Source of the DNA: Compostimonas suwonensis
GTDB taxonomy: Bacteria; Actinomycetota; Actinomycetes; Actinomycetales; Microbacteriaceae
Direction: 5' to 3'
NCBI RefSeq assembly: GCF_002797855.1
Contig: NZ_PGFB01000003.1
Coordinates: 661,455 to 725,454 of the forward strand
Length of the DNA: 64,000 nt
Below the pieces are notes generated by a model. That model saw only the letters and a list, made by a program, of their open reading frames with translations, was not told where the DNA came from and did not search any database. Positions 1 through 10,497 of this stretch are shown here, piece by piece. Every line of letters begins with the position of its first letter. Within the stretch, counting starts at the first letter, position 1. Both the position numbers and the translations under genes were made by a program.

Positions 1-534
1 GCTCCGGATGCCGGCTCCGGAGTCCCGTCCGGGGGATACGAGTGGAACCCCGGCCGAGCCACGACGCTGCTGATCGCCGGCGACGAGACAGCGGCGCCCG
101 CGATCTGCGCGATCATCGAGTCCCTGGACGATCACGCACAGGGCGCGGCCTTCATCGAAGTGCCCCAGGCGGAAGATGTACTGCCGATCACCGCGCCGCC
201 CGGAATCGAACTGACCTGGCTCTTCCGCGATACCCGGCACTCTGCCGGACACGGCGAGCTCGTGACGGAGGCGGTACAGGAATGGGCCGACGCCTGGATG
301 GTGGCGCAGACGGCGAAACGCGGCCGCGACATCGACGACGCCCTGCTGAACCCCGGCACGGACGTGCTGTGGGAGGTGCCACCGAGACCAGGAGACGACG
401 GGCTCTACGCCTGGCTCGCCGGTGAGGCCGGTGCTATCACCGGCCTGCGTCGGCACCTCGTGCACGACCTCGGCATCGCCCGCTCGCGCATCGCTTTTAT
501 GGGGTACTGGAAGCTGGGGAGAGCAGAGAACTAG
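1..534 (+). CDS. Siderophore-interacting protein, C-terminal part (5' end outside window)
   Basis: The reading frame is open from base 1 and ends with TAG at 532-534, giving about 177 residues of the C-terminal half. The stretch LLIAGDETAAPAICAIIESL followed by a second strand region is typical of the SIP (siderophore-interacting protein) NAD(P)H-binding domain. The C-terminus carries the family hallmark AWLAGEAGAITGLRRHL followed by AFMGYWKLGRAE. Family members are flavin-dependent cytoplasmic ferric-siderophore reductases that release iron after uptake. The FAD-binding N-terminal domain must lie upstream of the window. No siderophore transporter is visible on this side. Confidence 0.88.
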   Translation, partial: APDAGSGVPSGGYEWNPGRATTLLIAGDETAAPAICAIIESLDDHAQGAAFIEVPQAEDVLPITAPPGIELTWLFRDTRHSAGHGELVTEAVQEWADAWMVAQTAKRGRDIDDALLNPGTDVLWEVPPRPGDDGLYAWLAGEAGAITGLRRHLVHDLGIARSRIAFMGYWKLGRAEN

Positions 535-591
535 CGTCGCAGCAGGCGCGGGGAGCGCGAGCCATCGCGTGCCGTCATTAAACTCGAAGCC

Positions 592-3558
592 GTGACCTCC
601 GACGCTCCCGACGACCCGCAGGATCGTTCGGACGCCGCAGGCGCGGAATCGCCCGATGACGCGGCCTCCCACCGGGCGGAGGCGGACGAGTCGGAGCGCA
701 TCCCCGACGAGGCTCCCCAGCACACCGCCCTGTGGGTTCTGCTGTCGCGGTGGCTGCTCGGCGCGGAAGCCTGGCTGAGGTCGCACGGTGGCCGCGGGCT
801 GCGTCTCGGGCTGCTGGGGTTCTGGTCGCTCGTGGCGCTCGCCGGTGTGGTGCTGCTGATCGGACCGGTGATCAACAAGCCTCTCAGCCTCGACGACATC
901 ACCGGCTCGGCGGCGGGCGTCACCGATCGCTGGATCGCGCGCGAGTTCGCCGTCGACTACCGTCTCTCCCGCACACCGGACGGCGCCCTGACGGCCCGCG
1001 TCGAAGAGCGGATCAGCGCGAACTTCCCCGAGGGCACCGACGAGCGGGGCATCCAGCGGATGCTCGCCAGCCAGTACCAGGGCCACGCCCTCGACCCCTC
1101 GGATGTCGAGGCCACACTCGACGGGATGCCGGTGGACGTGGGCCGATCCGAGACCGCCGACACGCTGACGCTGACGATGGATGCCGCGCAGCGCCTGCAG
1201 GGCGACCACGTCTTCGTGCTGAGCTACGACCTCAGCCACCTCGCGTATCCGGCGACCGACACCGCGACCGGGCAGCCCGTGGATCTGCTCCAGTGGGACG
1301 TGTTCGGGCCGTCGTGGCCGCAAGGGCTCGCGGGGCTCGATGTGACCGTGACGATGCCGGACGACCTCGACGGGCAGCTGATCAGGCAGCCCCGCGGCAG
1401 CCTCGCCTGGACCATCGTGGGCACGGGGGAGTGGCTCGACCCCGAACCCGGCGGTGCCGCCGACGAGGTGAGCTACCGGTTCACCAACGATCAGCGGCTT
1501 CCCCCGCACGCGCAGGCCTGGTTCACGATGAGCTTCGAGCCCGGCACCTTCGCGATGCCCGCTCCCACACCGCTCTACTGGGTGCAGACGTTCGGCCCGC
1601 TCGCCCCGCTCGCGTTCCTCCTCGCCACCCTCCTGCTGGCGTTCGCGGCACGCGCGGTTGCCTGGGGCGACGCCCGCGGGCGGCCGTGGTTCGTGGCGCA
1701 GTCCGATCCGCCGAAGGATGTGACGCCCCGGATGGCGGCACAGATCCTCCGGACTCCCGCGACCATGGAGCTCGCCGAGGCACTCGAGGCCGCGAGGAAG
1801 GGCGCGCGCGGCACGGAGCGCCGGGCCCGGATGATCGAGGCGGCGAGGGTCGCACGGCGCACGGGGCGGATCGGCGACCGGCCGCGGGCGCTCTCGCGCT
1901 ACCTCGCGGCATCCGAGCGCCGACGGCAGCTGAAAGACGGATTGCGGCGCATTCCGCGCGGGTTCGTGCGCGACCTGTTCATCGCGGCGCCCCTCGCCCT
2001 GACGATCGTGCAGTGGGGGATCGTGCGCCAGCTCTCGTACCAGGTCGTGCTGGCCGTGGTCTGGTGGCCGTTCGCGTTCGTGGTCGTCTCCTCGGCGATC
2101 GCCGCCGTCATCGTGTGGATCGCGCTCTCCTCACGACCGCTCACGCGGCGGGGTGCGCTCGTGAGGCAGTACCTGCTCGGCATCGGTGTCCACGCCGAGC
2201 GCACCCGGCTGCTCGACCGGGGCTCGATCGGCGACCGGGCGCTGCCGTACGCCGTGCTGCTGGAGCCTCCGCGAAGCGCCGGGGCGCGGGTGGTCGAACG
2301 GATCGAGGGCGAGCTCGGTGAGGCGGATGCGTCGAGCCGCTGGCGCACCCAGGAGTTCCTGACCGGGCCGCGTCTTCTCATCCGCGCTCTGTCGGTGGTT
2401 CTCGTGGCGGGTGCGATCACCGCGGTGTCGGCGCTCCCGGGCCCGTATCCGCAGTCGGATCGCGCGCTGTCGTACTCGGGCGACGTTCCCGGAACCCTGT
2501 GGACGAAGGTGCAGTCCGTCGACGTGGTCGGGGAACTGAGCCGCGCAGACGACGGCCGTGCACGGGTCGACGTGACCGAGCGGCTCGAGGTCTCGTTCTC
2601 CGACGAGGGATCGCGGGTTCCGCAGTTCGCGCAGGAGTGGCCGAACAGGCTCGACGGGCAGGATCTCGGCCTGCGGGTGGAGTCGGTGACGATCGACGGT
2701 CGTGAGGTGCCGTTCACGACGCAGCAGGAGAAGGGCACCCTGCTGATGTCGACAGCGCTAGCCGAGGTCATCACGGGCAGCCATGAGGTGCAGCTCGACT
2801 ACGCCCTCGAGTCGGCCGCGGCCGCGGTGGACTCGAGGAGCGGCGTCGTCGACCGGGTGCGCTGGGCGGCGCTGCTCGACGGCTGGGAGTACGACTCGCA
2901 GTGGGGCGAGGAGCCCGTGCCCGACCCGATCCGGGTCGAGCTCCGCGTGGACGACGAGCTCGCGGCGCTGGCGACCGCATCCGGCTGGATCTCGCGTGAC
3001 GCGCAGACCGATCAAGGCGCACGGGACTGGAAGCCCTCCATCGTGCCGTTCGACGCAGCGGATGCCGCGACTGCAGCGGATGCCGCGGGCTCGGCCGATG
3101 GCGCACGATCCCACGTTCTCGAGTTGACGGAGAACGAGTTCGGGGGATGGCCGTTCGAGCTCACCGTGGACGACGTCGGGGTCAGCCTGGACTTCCCGGC
3201 CGGCACCTTCGCCGGGCCCGACGCCGACGCGATGCGGATGACGCAGCTCCTCGCGATCCTGCCCGTGCTCGTCGTCGTGGCGCTGGGCCTGCTGGCCTTC
3301 GGGCTGGGTGCGGCCAGTGTCATCCGGGCTCTCGCCCGGCGGGGCAGGAGAGTCGCGCCCGGCCCCTTCCGCGACCTCCTGTGGTGGCTCACCCCGAGCG
3401 CCACGCTCGCAGCGATCATCCTCTTCGTCTGGGCGACCTCCGACATGCCGCCCGACTACCGGGAGTTCGCGCCGCTCGGCCTCTCGACCCTCGCCGCCCT
3501 GCTCGGCTGCGCCGCCGCCCTCACCTTCACCCGCCCCCTCACTCCCTCCCGCGAGTAG
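592..3558 (+). CDS. DUF2207-type large membrane protein with duplicated extracellular domain
   Basis: A 988-residue protein starting with GTG at 592. The N-terminal 45 residues are acidic and polar, then a membrane segment at about 80-103 leads to a DUF2207-like beta domain at about 118-320 (VDYRLSRTPDGALTARVEER). Further membrane segments lie near 330-355 and 465-510. A second domain of the same type begins near 640 (SVDVVGELSRADDGRARVDV), followed by C-terminal membrane helices from about 885. The two extracellular domains look like an internal duplication. DUF2207 proteins have no established function. The gene stands alone, and its stop codon lies inside a perfect inverted repeat shared with the convergent neighbour. 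Confidence 0.8.
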   Translation: MTSDAPDDPQDRSDAAGAESPDDAASHRAEADESERIPDEAPQHTALWVLLSRWLLGAEAWLRSHGGRGLRLGLLGFWSLVALAGVVLLIGPVINKPLSLDDITGSAAGVTDRWIAREFAVDYRLSRTPDGALTARVEERISANFPEGTDERGIQRMLASQYQGHALDPSDVEATLDGMPVDVGRSETADTLTLTMDAAQRLQGDHVFVLSYDLSHLAYPATDTATGQPVDLLQWDVFGPSWPQGLAGLDVTVTMPDDLDGQLIRQPRGSLAWTIVGTGEWLDPEPGGAADEVSYRFTNDQRLPPHAQAWFTMSFEPGTFAMPAPTPLYWVQTFGPLAPLAFLLATLLLAFAARAVAWGDARGRPWFVAQSDPPKDVTPRMAAQILRTPATMELAEALEAARKGARGTERRARMIEAARVARRTGRIGDRPRALSRYLAASERRRQLKDGLRRIPRGFVRDLFIAAPLALTIVQWGIVRQLSYQVVLAVVWWPFAFVVVSSAIAAVIVWIALSSRPLTRRGALVRQYLLGIGVHAERTRLLDRGSIGDRALPYAVLLEPPRSAGARVVERIEGELGEADASSRWRTQEFLTGPRLLIRALSVVLVAGAITAVSALPGPYPQSDRALSYSGDVPGTLWTKVQSVDVVGELSRADDGRARVDVTERLEVSFSDEGSRVPQFAQEWPNRLDGQDLGLRVESVTIDGREVPFTTQQEKGTLLMSTALAEVITGSHEVQLDYALESAAAAVDSRSGVVDRVRWAALLDGWEYDSQWGEEPVPDPIRVELRVDDELAALATASGWISRDAQTDQGARDWKPSIVPFDAADAATAADAAGSADGARSHVLELTENEFGGWPFELTVDDVGVSLDFPAGTFAGPDADAMRMTQLLAILPVLVVVALGLLAFGLGAASVIRALARRGRRVAPGPFRDLLWWLTPSATLAAIILFVWATSDMPPDYREFAPLGLSTLAALLGCAAALTFTRPLTPSRE

Positions 3559-3611
3559 ACGTGAATTGTGGGTGCGGGGTCACTCGCACCCACAATTCAC
3601 GTCTACTCGCG
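3550..3611. terminator. 27-bp perfect inverted repeat between convergent genes
   Basis: Bases 3550-3576 and 3585-3611 are exact reverse complements separated by the 8-base loop 3577-3584. The left arm contains the TAG stop of the DUF2207 gene (3556-3558), and the right arm ends just before the stop of the convergent NHL gene (3615-3617). A bidirectional terminator is the simplest reading. The arm length and perfection, and the lack of a T tract, also fit a dispersed palindromic repeat element. Confidence 0.7.
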
Positions 3612-3614
3612 AAC

Positions 3615-4619
3615 TCACAACCGCTCGAACTTCTGGAGGCTCGTCGTCCCGGGCGGCACCAGCCCGCGCGTGACGGCGAAGGAGCCGGTGATCTCCGCCA
3701 CGTAGACGGAGCCCTCGTCGTCCACCCAGATGCCGTGCGGTGCGCTGAAGTGGCCTGGAGTGCCCGGGGCGCCCGACCAGCGCAGAAGCAGATTCCCGTC
3801 GCTGTCGAGCACGCTCACACGCGGCGGCAGGTAATGCTCCACGACCCCGCGGCGGGGGGCGATGTCGCCGGCATCCCAGGAGAGCTCGGCCACGTAGACG
3901 AGGCCGTCGCGATCGACGGCGAGGTCTTGGGGCCGTTGCACGTCGGTCCACTCGGTCAGGTACCGTCCGTCGCGGTCGAAGATCTGGATGCGCTCGTTCT
4001 GGCGGTCCGCCACGAGCACCCGCCCGTCGGGGAGCACGCAGAGACTGTGCGGCAGGATGAACTGGCCGGCCTCGCTCCCGACGCCTCCCCACGACTCGAG
4101 CAGCGCGCCGCCCTCACCGAACCGGTGGACCCGTGCGTTCCCGTATCCGTCGGAGACGTAGACCTCTCCGTCCGGTGAGACGGATGCATGGGTCGGCCGG
4201 TTGTACGGCCCTGCTGCGCGGAGCGGGCGCGGATGCTCGGGGGAGTAGCCGGTGTCGCTCGGTGCGTCCACAGGCCCGATCGTCTGGAGCTCGGTGCCGT
4301 CGAGTGCGTAGCGGCGCACCGAATGGGTGCCGTGATCGACGAGGATCAGCGTGTCGTCGGGGGTCATGGATGCGCCGTGGGCCAGGTAGCGCGACGGGAC
4401 GCCGTCGCGCGGCGCGGCGAGCTCTTCTCCCCACGAGCCGAGGAAGAGTCCGCTCCGGTCGTAGACCATCACCGGGTGCTCGCTCCGTGAGTAGACGTAC
4501 ACCCTGCCCGAGCTGTCGGTGCACACGCCCGAGACGTTGGGATGATCCATGCCCGGAGGGATACGCTCCCATCCCTCGACGAGCGCGAACGCAAGCGATC
4601 CCGACCCAACCTTCATCAT
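3615..4619 (-). CDS. NHL-repeat protein resembling peptidyl-alpha-hydroxyglycine alpha-amidating lyase (PAL)
   Basis: A 334-residue six-bladed beta-propeller of NHL repeats without signal peptide. It starts at an ATG-ATG preceded by AAAGGA. Residues 140-220 follow the PAL signature closely: PTHASVSPDGEVYVSDGYGN, then WGGVGSEAGQFILPHSL, then VADRQNERIQIFDRDG. Residues that correspond by motif to the lyase active site are present: R45, H81, Y159, H191, R206 and H295. PAL splits an N-acyl-alpha-hydroxyglycine into an amide and glyoxylate. The gene follows iclR after 37 bp and lies divergent from hyi-glxR-gcl, which consume glyoxylate, so a glyoxylate-releasing lyase is plausible. Many bacterial NHL proteins of this kind have no proven activity, so the reaction remains an inference. 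Confidence 0.72.
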   Translation of the reverse strand: MMKVGSGSLAFALVEGWERIPPGMDHPNVSGVCTDSSGRVYVYSRSEHPVMVYDRSGLFLGSWGEELAAPRDGVPSRYLAHGASMTPDDTLILVDHGTHSVRRYALDGTELQTIGPVDAPSDTGYSPEHPRPLRAAGPYNRPTHASVSPDGEVYVSDGYGNARVHRFGEGGALLESWGGVGSEAGQFILPHSLCVLPDGRVLVADRQNERIQIFDRDGRYLTEWTDVQRPQDLAVDRDGLVYVAELSWDAGDIAPRRGVVEHYLPPRVSVLDSDGNLLLRWSGAPGTPGHFSAPHGIWVDDEGSVYVAEITGSFAVTRGLVPPGTTSLQKFERL

Positions 4620-4656
4620 CGATGTCCTTTCGTCGAAACCGCGCTGAGCACGGGGG

Positions 4657-5436
4657 TCACATCAGGTCTGCGGAGAGGGCCTGCCCCGCCGCCATGAGCA
4701 CGGGAACCGCGCGAGCGACCGCGCTGACCGTCATGCGGGTCGCCGGCCCCGACACCGAGAGCGCGAGGCGCGCGGGCGCGTTCGGAACGACGACGGCGAC
4801 GCAGTGCACGCCGACCTCCTGCTCGCCGTCGTCGACGGCGTATCCGAGCTCGCGCACGCGATCGAGTTGTCCGAGCAGCACATCCGGATCGGTGATGGTG
4901 TTCTCGGTCTCGCGCGGCATGCCGGTGCGTCGCAGGAGCTGAGCGACCTCCTCGGCGGGCATGCCCGCCATGATGGCTTTGCCCACGGCGGTGCAGTGCG
5001 GGCGTACACGGCGGCCCACCTCGGTGAACATCCGCATGGACTGCTTGGAGTGCGCCTGTGCGATGTAGATGATCCGGTCGCCGTCGAGCATGGCGAGGTT
5101 AGCGGACTCGCCCACCTGCTCCACCACGCGCTCGAGATGAGAGGTCGCGAAGACGGTCAGCATCTTCGCCGAGCTCTCTCCCAGGCGGATGAGCCGGGGC
5201 CCGAGCACATACTGCCGGGAGGGCTCCTGGCGCAGATAACCGATCTCGACGAGTGTGCGGACGAGCCGATGGATCGTGGGCAACGGCAGGCGGGACTCAT
5301 GAGCCATCTGCGAGATGCTCATCACTCCACCGTGGTCGGCGAGAAGCTCCAGGAGTCCGAATGCGCGCTCGACCGACTGCACAACGGGACGGCCGCGATC
5401 CGCCGGAGCTGTTGACGTATTCTCATCGTTTCTCAT
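4657..5436 (-). CDS. IclR-family transcriptional regulator
   Basis: A 259-residue protein. An N-terminal winged helix-turn-helix spans about residues 17-80 (SVERAFGLLELLADHGGVMS, then LPLPTIHRLVRTLVEIGYL). It is followed by the IclR effector-binding domain, with the typical VGKAIMAGMPAEEV stretch near 155-170 and VAVVVPNAPARLALSVSGPA near the C-terminus. It is divergent from hyi-glxR-gcl and upstream of the PAL-like gene in the same direction, so it probably controls both. IclR-type proteins commonly govern glyoxylate and allantoin genes (AllR, IclR). The start at 5436 is the only ATG that keeps the whole HTH. Confidence 0.9.
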   Translation of the reverse strand: MRNDENTSTAPADRGRPVVQSVERAFGLLELLADHGGVMSISQMAHESRLPLPTIHRLVRTLVEIGYLRQEPSRQYVLGPRLIRLGESSAKMLTVFATSHLERVVEQVGESANLAMLDGDRIIYIAQAHSKQSMRMFTEVGRRVRPHCTAVGKAIMAGMPAEEVAQLLRRTGMPRETENTITDPDVLLGQLDRVRELGYAVDDGEQEVGVHCVAVVVPNAPARLALSVSGPATRMTVSAVARAVPVLMAAGQALSADLM

Positions 5437-5454
5437 GGTGATTGATACTTTACC

Positions 5455-5462
5455 TTCCGTAT
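5455..5462 (+). promoter_or_regulatory. Candidate IclR half-site TTCCGTAT near the iclR start
   Basis: TTCCGTAT lies 19 bp upstream of the iclR start codon, in an AT-rich island (about 5437-5647) that contrasts with the GC-rich genes on both sides. The same 8-mer recurs at 5628-5635 in front of hyi. This fits autoregulation by the IclR protein. Confidence 0.4.
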
Positions 5463-5578
5463 CGCGAAATACCAGCGCGCCTTTTTATCGTTGCGTTGCG
5501 GATGCCCTTCGCCTGGCATGAGCATCAACCCGCCTATCTCCGCGGGTTACGGATATCAAATGGACGAATTTTTGCGTC

Positions 5579-5607
5579 TTGACGCAGGATCATCCAATTA
5601 GTATCTT
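5579..5607 (+). promoter_or_regulatory. Sigma-70-type promoter of the hyi-glxR-gcl operon
   Basis: TTGACG at 5579-5584, a 17-bp spacer and TATCTT at 5602-5607 match the housekeeping promoter pattern. Transcription would begin near 5614, about 35 bp ahead of the GTG of hyi, and run directly into the candidate operator. Confidence 0.5.
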
Positions 5608-5626
5608 TCTGACATACAAGATTAAG

Positions 5627-5643
5627 TTTCCGTATAGAGGAAA
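5627..5643 (+). promoter_or_regulatory. Candidate IclR operator TTTCC-N7-GGAAA
   Basis: A 17-bp palindrome with TTTCC at 5627-5631 and GGAAA at 5639-5643, just downstream of the predicted start of transcription and overlapping the ribosome binding site of hyi. It contains TTCCGTAT, which is repeated next to iclR. Its position suits a repressor. Confidence 0.45.
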
Positions 5644-5647
5644 AACT

Positions 5648-6457
5648 GTGCCCCATTCTTTGCGTTACGCGGTGAACTGCTCGATGCTCTTCACCGAGTT
5701 CCCGCTCCTCGAGCGAGCTGCCGCGGCCACGAGCGCGGGATTCGACGGCGTCGAGTTCTGGTGGCCGTTCGCGGTCGCCGTGCCGCCCGACGACGAGGTC
5801 GACGCGTTCGTCACGTCGATCGCCGACGCGGGCGCCCACCTCGTCGGCCTCAACTTCTTCGCGGGCGACATGGGCGGCGGTGATCGCGGATTGGTGTCGT
5901 GGCCCGGTCGCGACTCCGAGTTCCTCGACAGCGTGGACGTAGCGATCGGCATCGCAGCCCATCTCGACTGCCGCGCCTTCAACGCGCTGTACGGCAATCG
6001 CGTCGACGGCTTCTCCGCCCAGCAGCAGGACGAGCTCGCGATCGAGAACCTGTCGGCGGCGGGAACCGCCGTCGCTGCGGCCGGCGGCACCGTGCTGATC
6101 GAGTCGGTGAGCGGCGCGCCGCGCTACCCGCTCCTGACCGCCGCCGACGCGCTCGGCACCATCGATCGCGTCGCCGACCGCACGGGGGTGCGGAACCTCG
6201 GCTTCCTCGCCGATCTCTATCACCTGGCGGTCAACGGCGACGACCTGGACACGATCGTGCACAACGACGCGCAGAGGATCGCGCACGTGCAGATCGCCGA
6301 CAGCCCCGGCCGCCACGAGCCCGGAACGGGCCTCCTACCGCTTCAGCGCCATCTCGACGCGCTCGAGGCGGGCGGGTACCGCGGCTGGGTCGGGCTCGAG
6401 TACACACCGACGACCGACTCGATGAGCTCCTTCGACTGGGTGCGACAGCACCGCTGA
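5648..6457 (+). CDS. hyi: Hydroxypyruvate isomerase
   Basis: A 269-residue TIM-barrel enzyme of the xylose-isomerase-like/Hyi family. The N-terminus RYAVNCSMLFTEFPLLERA matches the hydroxypyruvate isomerase pattern, and GVEFWWPF, NFFAGDMGGGDRG and the C-terminal WVGLEYTP are further family motifs. The enzyme interconverts hydroxypyruvate and tartronate semialdehyde. GTG at 5648 was chosen because AGAGG lies 7 bp upstream and the protein then begins where the family does; an in-frame start at 5579 would add residues that overlap the promoter. It heads an operon with glxR (51-bp gap) and gcl (28-bp gap). Confidence 0.9.
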   Translation: MPHSLRYAVNCSMLFTEFPLLERAAAATSAGFDGVEFWWPFAVAVPPDDEVDAFVTSIADAGAHLVGLNFFAGDMGGGDRGLVSWPGRDSEFLDSVDVAIGIAAHLDCRAFNALYGNRVDGFSAQQQDELAIENLSAAGTAVAAAGGTVLIESVSGAPRYPLLTAADALGTIDRVADRTGVRNLGFLADLYHLAVNGDDLDTIVHNDAQRIAHVQIADSPGRHEPGTGLLPLQRHLDALEAGGYRGWVGLEYTPTTDSMSSFDWVRQHR

Positions 6458-6508
6458 AGCCGGACCCCGACCACCTCACGACACGTCACAAGACAAAGGA
6501 GTCAGACA

Positions 6509-7411
6509 GTGACATCCATAGGCTTCATCGGCCTCGGCATCATGGGCAGCCCGATGTCCGTCAATCTGGTGCGCGCGGGCCACACGGTGCGCGGCTTCAA
6601 CCGCACACCTGAGAAGGGTGCTGCGCTCGCAGAGGCGGGGGGCACCGTCGTCGCCTCGATCGCCGAAGCCGTCGCCGAGGCCGACATCGTGTGCATCATG
6701 GTTCCGGACTCCCCCGACGTGGAGGCGGTGATGCTGGGCGACGGCGCGGTGCTTCAGAGCGTCGGACCGGGAACGCTCGTCATCGACTTCTCCACCATCC
6801 GGCCGGATGTCGCGGTCTCGATCGCTGCGGCCGCGCGCAGCCGGGGGGTCGGCTTCCTCGACGCTCCGGTCTCCGGGGGCGAGGCCGGGGCGATCGACGC
6901 GGCGCTGTCGATCATGGTGGGCGGCGACCCCCGCGACGTCGATCGTGGCCAGACGGTCTTCCGCGCCGTCGGGAAGACGATCGTCCACGTGGGAGACAGC
7001 GGGGCGGGGCAAACGGTGAAGGCGGCGAATCAGCTGATCGTCGCGGCGAACATCCAAGCGCTCGCCGAGGCGGTCGTGTTCCTGGAGGCCCAGGGTGTCG
7101 AGCTCGCGACCGCCCTCGACGTGCTCGGTGCCGGGCTCGCCGGATCGAAGGTCCTCGAGCAGAAACGCCGGAACATCCTCGAACGCGGCTTCGCCCCCGG
7201 CTTCCGGCTGAGGCTCCATCACAAAGACCTGGGCATCGCGATCGCGGCGGCGCGTGCGGCGGGTGTCGTCACCCCCGTGGCCGCCCTGACCGCCCAGCTC
7301 GTGGCGTCCGCGGTCGGCGTGGGCGACGGCGAACTCGATCACTCGGGACTCGTGCGCGGCGTGGAAAGACTCTCGGGACGTCGCATCGACGCGACGCCCG
7401 CAGACGCGTGA
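6509..7411 (+). CDS. glxR: Tartronate semialdehyde reductase (2-hydroxy-3-oxopropionate reductase)
   Basis: A 300-residue beta-hydroxyacid dehydrogenase starting with GTG after an AAGGAG box. The nucleotide-binding N-terminus reads [13 protein letters not shown] (GxGxxG). It is followed by the substrate loop [13 protein letters not shown] and the catalytic-lysine region [12 protein letters not shown], in which the lysine is present. The family reduces tartronate semialdehyde to D-glycerate with NAD(P)H. It sits between hyi and gcl, so all three steps of the glyoxylate-to-glycerate route are encoded together. GarR-type substrate range cannot be excluded by sequence. Confidence 0.9.
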   Translation: MTSIGFIGLGIMGSPMSVNLVRAGHTVRGFNRTPEKGAALAEAGGTVVASIAEAVAEADIVCIMVPDSPDVEAVMLGDGAVLQSVGPGTLVIDFSTIRPDVAVSIAAAARSRGVGFLDAPVSGGEAGAIDAALSIMVGGDPRDVDRGQTVFRAVGKTIVHVGDSGAGQTVKAANQLIVAANIQALAEAVVFLEAQGVELATALDVLGAGLAGSKVLEQKRRNILERGFAPGFRLRLHHKDLGIAIAAARAAGVVTPVAALTAQLVASAVGVGDGELDHSGLVRGVERLSGRRIDATPADA

Positions 7412-7439
7412 ACGAAACGAACAAGGGAGAACGTCAGTC

Positions 7440-9242
<1,803 letters not shown>

Positions 9243-9429
9243 TCGCAGTGACATCCGCATGCGAGAAAGGAGCCGGCTGCACACGATGACATGACCGCAC
9301 AGGATGCCGGGGACACCTCGATGTCCACGGCCGTCCGCTCTGAACATGCACAAGTCCCGCATTCTCATCCATCCCATGAACGGGCGTGGCCAAGGCCGCA
9401 TCTGCCCGACTCTATAAAGGAGGACAGCG

Positions 9430-10497
9430 TTGTCCAGCAACTCGAAATCGAAGATCGTGGTCGGAGCCGCGATCGCCGCACTGGCGCTCACGATCACAGG
9501 ATGTTCGTCCGGTGGGGCGACTCCCACGCAGGAGTCGTCCCAGAGCGCATCGACCGACCCCGCACTCCAGACGCTCATCGACGCCGCGAAGGCCGAGGGA
9601 AGCGTCACATGGTATTCCGGATTCTCTCCCGCTCAGCTCCAACCCACGGCCGACCTCTTCCAGAAGACCTACGGGATCACCGTCGACCTGGTTCGTGTGT
9701 CATCCGGTCCGCTCGTCCAGCGGTTCACCGCCGAGATGCAGAGCGGTGCGCCGGCCGCGGATGTCCTTCTGCAGGCGGACCCGGCGTTCGCGACGGATGC
9801 GGGCGACCAGGGCTGGCTGCTGCCTCTCGACGAGGAGCTCGTGCCCAACGTCGCGAACTGGCCCGAGGATCTCGTCGACGGGAGCTATCTGAAGGCGATC
9901 ACGATCCCCTGGCTGTGGAACTACAACACCGACAAGCTGAGCGAGGGCGACGCGCCGAAGTCGGTGGAAGACCTGCTCAAGCCGGAGTTCACCGGTCAAC
10001 TCCTCCTCAACGACCCCCGCACGAGCGGTCCCGTCGTCATGGGGTTCTTCAACTGGCTGTACGACGAGTACGGCGCCGACTTCCTCACCGATCTCAGCAA
10101 GCAGGATCTGAGGGTCTACCCGAGCACTTATCCCGCGCTCGAATCGTTGGCGGCGGGCGAGGGACAGGTCGTCTTCCCGGCTCCCGCCGGCGGTGACGCC
10201 GACCTCATCGCGGCCGGCGCGCCCCTCAAGAGCATCATGCCGACCGCGACGGTCGGATTCAACCAGCTGCTGAGCGTGGTCGCGGACTCCCCGCATCCGA
10301 ACGCTGCCCGTCTGTTCGCGAACTTCATCCTCTCGCCGGAGGGCCAGGGACCGCTCACGAACGGGGCGGCCGCATCGCCGCTCGGCCACGACGCCGTGCC
10401 GGACTCGCTCGTCACACCAGAGGGGATGCCGCTCATCGACCCGGCGCAGACTGCTGAGAGGTCCGATGAGATCGTCAAGCTCCTGGGGCTGCAGTGA
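9430..10497 (+). CDS. Substrate-binding lipoprotein of an iron(III)/carboxylate-type ABC importer
   Basis: A 355-residue protein starting with TTG, chosen because AAAGGAGG (9416-9423) lies 6 bp upstream. A lipoprotein signal peptide ends in TITGC with the lipidated cysteine at residue 25. The mature part is of the bacterial extracellular solute-binding family 1/FbpA type (VTWYSGFSPAQLQPTADLFQ and IPWLWNYNTDKL). Such proteins bind ferric iron, but relatives carry phosphonates or organic acids. The iron-binding tyrosine pair of FbpA is not evident, and the catabolic setting favours an organic ligand. The stop codon overlaps the start of the ATPase gene. Confidence 0.85.
   Translation: MSSNSKSKIVVGAAIAALALTITGCSSGGATPTQESSQSASTDPALQTLIDAAKAEGSVTWYSGFSPAQLQPTADLFQKTYGITVDLVRVSSGPLVQRFTAEMQSGAPAADVLLQADPAFATDAGDQGWLLPLDEELVPNVANWPEDLVDGSYLKAITIPWLWNYNTDKLSEGDAPKSVEDLLKPEFTGQLLLNDPRTSGPVVMGFFNWLYDEYGADFLTDLSKQDLRVYPSTYPALESLAAGEGQVVFPAPAGGDADLIAAGAPLKSIMPTATVGFNQLLSVVADSPHPNAARLFANFILSPEGQGPLTNGAAASPLGHDAVPDSLVTPEGMPLIDPAQTAERSDEIVKLLGLQ

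Noticed and set aside
5534..6316. Minus-strand frame opposite hyi
   Set aside because: It is a shadow of the Hyi frame, is low in complexity (Arg, Val, Glu, Gly), and would cross the promoter region.
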